Of a stretch of DNA of 64,000 nt, positions 60,158 through 64,000 are shown piece after piece. The stretch is from Bimuria novae-zelandiae CBS 107.79. Its lineage: Eukaryota > Ascomycota > Dothideomycetes > Pleosporales > Didymosphaeriaceae. The stretch lies in contig ML976696.1 of assembly GCA_010015655.1 (NCBI GenBank), forward strand, positions 266,212 through 330,211. Reading direction: 5' to 3'. Under the pieces are notes generated by a model. It was not told the origin of the DNA. It worked only from the letters and a program-made list of their open reading frames with translations, and did not search any database. A program made the position numbers and the translations under genes. The first letter of the stretch is position 1. Every line of letters starts with the position of its first letter.

Positions 60158-63100
60158 ATGAGCGCAGACGTCGCGTCTTCCGCTGCTGCCGACATCTCTT
60201 CATCGGCGCCGCGGCGCAAATCAGGACGCGTGCCAACTCAGCGCCAGCTATACTCGCCAACAGGAAGCGCGAAGAGGAAGCGCGGCGATGGCAATGACAG
60301 TGATGTCGACGACAACGCACCTTCGTCTGAAGAAGACGAGCCGGAAAGCAGTCCTGACGAAGAAGAAATAAAAGAGCGTCGCAAACAAAGCAGAAAGAAG
60401 AAGAACACGACCGCTGCTAAGAAGCCTCCGCAGAAGAGGCCAAAGACCAATGGCGAGATGCCTGGCTTGGCCATTCGTCCCGCCCCAGGTGCGAGGAAAA
60501 ACACGGCGCGACCACGGAAAGCGCCCATCCGCAAGAGCGCGCTCGTGGAACAAGACGCAGACGGTCTGTATGGTAGGTTCTACGGCTTCTGGTGTGGCTT
60601 TTCACGCACTGGTTAACACCACAATAGCTGAGATTTTTGCGCGTGGGACACCCCTGAACGAGGTCGCCACGCAATGGATTGCTCGATTCAACGAACACGA
60701 GGCGAACGCTGTGGCGGAGATAGTGAACCTTGCGCTTCGAGCGTCTGGCTGCCATGTGCAGATCGGCGAGGACGATATCGCTGACCCAGACAATTGCCAA
60801 CAGAGGCTGGAGGAGATTCAAGACGAATACAACGCGGTATGTTTGCTGAAGCCATCGCTCCCCCGCGCATAGCTGACAGTCAACAGGAACAAGTCTCCGA
60901 CTATCCGCTCGTTTCCAAAGCCAAGGGCGCCGCTGCCTTCCGCAACGCGCTTCACGATTTTTTCCTCGTTTTGACCGAAACGATAGCTCAGACAGGGCTC
61001 ATGTACGAAGAGAACCAACTCATGGAGAACATCCAAGTGTGGATATGTCAAATGACCTCCGCGACAAATCGGCCGTTCCGTCACACCTTCACAGTAGCCG
61101 CCCTCGGCGTTAGCTCCGGCTTGTGTCGAATTGCAAGCGACATTGCGGAGAGCACAGCCAAGATGATGCGACAGAAGGAGACGGAATCGAAGAAATCGCG
61201 CGCGAATAAATCGCGTTTGGCTACAATCGACAAAGAAACGGAGGAGCTCAATCAGAAGTTAGAACATGTGAAGGCTCTGATAACGGATTGGTTTGACACG
61301 GTCTATGTCCACCGATATCGCGATGTGGATCCCAAGATCAGGACAGAGTGCTGCGACGCGCTGGCGGACTGGATCATGACTTTCCCGGACATGTTCTTTG
61401 ACGGCCAACATTTGCGATACTTGGGCTGGATACTCTCAGACACCAACGAGGGTACACGTGCCGAGGTTTTGAAGCAACTTGCAAGGCTATATCGCGACAA
61501 AGACAAGCTTGCCGGCCTGAAAACTTTCACTGAGCGGTTCAGGTCCCGCATCGTCGAAATAGCAACTCGCGATGCGCATACCAACATTAGAGCCAGTGCT
61601 GTGGAGCTCCTTGATATCCTGCGAGAAGCCGGGTTCCTAGAGCCGGATGATATTGATGTCGTCGGGAAGTTGATCTTTGACTCTGAGCCGAAAGTTCGCA
61701 AGGCTGTTGTCGGTTTCTTTGCCGAGAACGTCAATGCTGCTTATGAACTTCAGATTGAAGACATGGGTGGACAGGAAGCTCTCGATGAGGCGCTAGCTCA
61801 GCCAGATGACGAAGAATACGAGAACCCCAGGCTAGAATGGCTGAAGATGAAGTGCCTCGTCGAGCAGTTATTGTCTTACGATGAGGACACCGGTTTTCCT
61901 TCACAGATCGAGCGCATAACTCCGTATGGTGCCGAGTTAGGCCTGGTGGCTGCCGGAATAGAGTCGCGGTTCTCTCTTGCTGCGCAGGCGTTGTACGATG
62001 CGATCCCGGAGGTTAGGTCTTGGGAAGTGTTGGCGGGATACCTTGTCTACGATCACTCGCAGACTCCTACTGATATTGCTGGCGATGATGCCGAAGGTAT
62101 GCTTCGACGGAACTGCAAGCTATCAGAGCAGGAGGAAACAGCCCTGCTCGATATTCTCAACGCCACAGTACGGATACGTCTCCAGCGACTCGCAGAGACT
62201 TCGAAAGACAAAAAGAAGACAAAAGACCAACGCAACAAGGGTTTGCGCGAACAAGAGGACACGGCGAAGAAGTTGACCGTCTTGATTCCACAGCTGCTCA
62301 AGAAATTTGGTGCACTGCCAGAAGCTGCGTCTCTATGCCTTCGCCTCGAGCGTGAGCTAAATCTAGACGTGTTTCAGGAGCTGCGGCAAAATACTGCGCT
62401 AACCGCGCTACTGGACGACATAAACAAACAGTTCCTTACACATCATAGTGAGCGAGTTCTGGGTGAGGCAATAAGTTCCATTTTGCACGCTCTTAACAAC
62501 GATGAGCTTAGGGAGCTTGTCGACAGCAAGACCCAAGCTCTTTGGGACGACCTTTCTGGGACTTTCGATGCGTTGCGACGAGGACGAGATCTCTCGATCA
62601 GGGGAGGTGTCGAGCGAAACATTCTCGCCGGCATCTCAAGCATTGTGCTTAAGATGTCGGAGCTCGCAAAGGCCTCTGAACCGGCAATCTTGGACCAGAT
62701 AGCCCCTCCACCGAAGTCCCGGACCAAGAACCAAAGGCACGCCGTACTGGACACCCCGCCGATCGCATCGCTACTACAAATCCTCGATCGGGGCGTGCCT
62801 GCTGACGACCTTGAAGGAGAGGTGGATGAAGCCGAAGATGCCCTTGTTCGTCACACCATGTCACTGATGCTGCCATATTTCCTCTGGAAGTGTCGGCACT
62901 TCTCGACCCACATCGAAGCCGGCACGCGGATACCGGATGACGAGCTCACAGTAGTAGCGGAGCGACGAGACGTCTGCATCACGGTGCTCATGCGGGTCAT
63001 AGAAAGCCGAAAGGGTGCAGACGAGCTTAGAGTCGAAGCCGCGGACCTCCTGCTCGACCTGTACAACCTCTTCCAAGCCCTCAAGACAATGAAAGCGAAG

Positions 63101-63772
63101 GCTAGCAAAGCTTCCAAGAAGTCAAACGGCCGCACATCTGACGCGAACGACGACTGGGAAGCCCTTTGCCAGGAGATAGACAGTAATACCGTCCGTCTCC
63201 TTCTTCAAATCCATACCGCGCTCGAAGGTAACCTCGCGAAGCGCCTCCGCAAGCGTCTCGAGGGACCCGACGTTGACGATGATCCGATCGATGAAGACGA
63301 TGAGCCTGAAAGCTCTGACGACGAAGGCGAAGACGAACAGCTGCAGAATCAGAAGCAGATCCTTGCCCTGCTCGCTGAAGAGCGCCTATGCACGTTCGGC
63401 AGTCGTGTCGTGCATGGCGTCCAGGTCGGATCTTTTGATTCAGCAGACGAGAAAGCTGTCCGCACGCGGTTAGAGCGCAATAAAGCGAAGCTGACGCCGA
63501 GCTGGAAGGAGGTTGTCGGACACCTGGACGCTAATAAGCAGGTCAAGGGCAAAGGTGGCAAGAAGGCTCTAGCGAAGGAGTCAGCTAAGGCAACGAAGAG
63601 CAAGGCGATTGTGATTGAGTCCGAGAGCGAGGATGAGGTGAGGGACGATCCGATTGAGGATGATGAAATGCCCGATGTAGAGGCAGGTGCAGAGACCGAT
63701 ACTGGGGCTGAGAAGGTTAATGGGGAAGCGGAGAGTGCAAATGGAGACATAGAGAGCGTGCTGGGTGATTAA
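60158..63772 (+). CDS. Cohesin subunit SA/STAG (Psc3/Irr1 family)
   Basis: Predicted 1169 aa from exons 60158-60572, 60628-60836 and 60887-63772 (introns 55 and 50 nt). The N-terminus is basic and Ser-rich (KRKRG, RRKQSRKKKNTTAAKKPPQKRPK). The STAG region starts near 140 (EIFARGTPLNEVATQWI, NEHEANAVAEIVNLALRASG). The stromalin conservative domain is at ~345-430 (VHRYRDVDPKIRTECCDALADWIMTFPDMFF...LRYLGWILSD). HEAT-like helices continue and the C-terminus is acidic. It binds the kleisin Scc1/Rad21 and loads cohesin on chromatin. Introns 1 and 2 join LY|AEIF and YNA|EQVSDYP in frame. Intact. Confidence 0.9.
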
Positions 63773-64000
63773 TAGTCGATGATGTTCATAGCGACCGTTG
63801 AGTACTGAGCGCGATGATGGTTCTTAACTTTCTTTCTTTCGTGCGCATAATTTCAAAGGGTTCTTTTCAAGGCGGCGGGGTATACCGCTCTGTACAAGGG
63901 CGTTGCAGGACTCTGACGATGAATGGCGTTCTGTATGGTAACAGGAATTGGGTATGAATCGGCTCTGAGGGGTCGTGTGAATCGATGTGTATGTCTTCAG

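Overview
This is nuclear DNA from a filamentous ascomycete (Pezizomycotina; gene style and the unnamed families suggest Dothideomycetes). The genes have short GT-AG introns (about 42-84 nt, one of 188 nt), sit close together on both strands, and encode a standard eukaryotic housekeeping set. C-to-T / G-to-A decay that resembles RIP (repeat-induced point mutation) marks the older repeats. One run of N (23791-24285) shows that this is a draft assembly.

Layout. 1-2372: an AT-rich, RIP-degraded repeat flanked by ~220-bp direct repeats. 2859-8568: F-box protein (-), uracil phosphoribosyltransferase (-) and a two-domain fluoride exporter (+). 8569-25542: a decayed accessory island with no intact housekeeping gene. 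It holds a short LTR-like insertion, a broken GMC oxidoreductase, a broken short-chain dehydrogenase, a large membrane-protein gene split by a ~1-kb internal inversion and an LTR-like insertion, a complete 2.94-kb Tc1/mariner-type element with a second ORF, an intact GH28 pectinase, and a piggyBac-type element interrupted by the N gap. 25795-36570: small membrane protein, PIN/NYN-like plus CCCH zinc-finger protein, TRAP-alpha, aprataxin and a DEAH-box helicase. 37236-44248: a second decayed block with a PHD-finger gene hit by another LTR-like insertion, and a Ca2+/H+ exchanger remnant abutting the 3' part of an unrelated gene. 45103-63772: DUG3, importin alpha, POT1, an RBR ubiquitin ligase, cullin-4, an NAD(P)-dependent reductase and the cohesin STAG/Psc3 subunit.

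Functional themes. The intact genes cover nuclear transport, telomere capping, DNA-adenylate repair, cohesion, ubiquitin ligation (cullin, RBR and F-box), ER translocation, glutathione breakdown, pyrimidine salvage and fluoride resistance. I see no gene cluster or operon-like pathway. The most unusual content is the pattern of decay: five accessory genes carry frameshifts, stops, insertions or rearrangements, while neighbouring housekeeping ORFs of up to ~3 kb are clean. Three short TG...CA elements with 5-bp target duplications are present, and two of them split genes whose reading frames rejoin exactly when the element and one duplication are removed.

All exon boundaries were read by eye from GT-AG signals and frame continuity. 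Family assignments come from recognition of motifs, not from a search.
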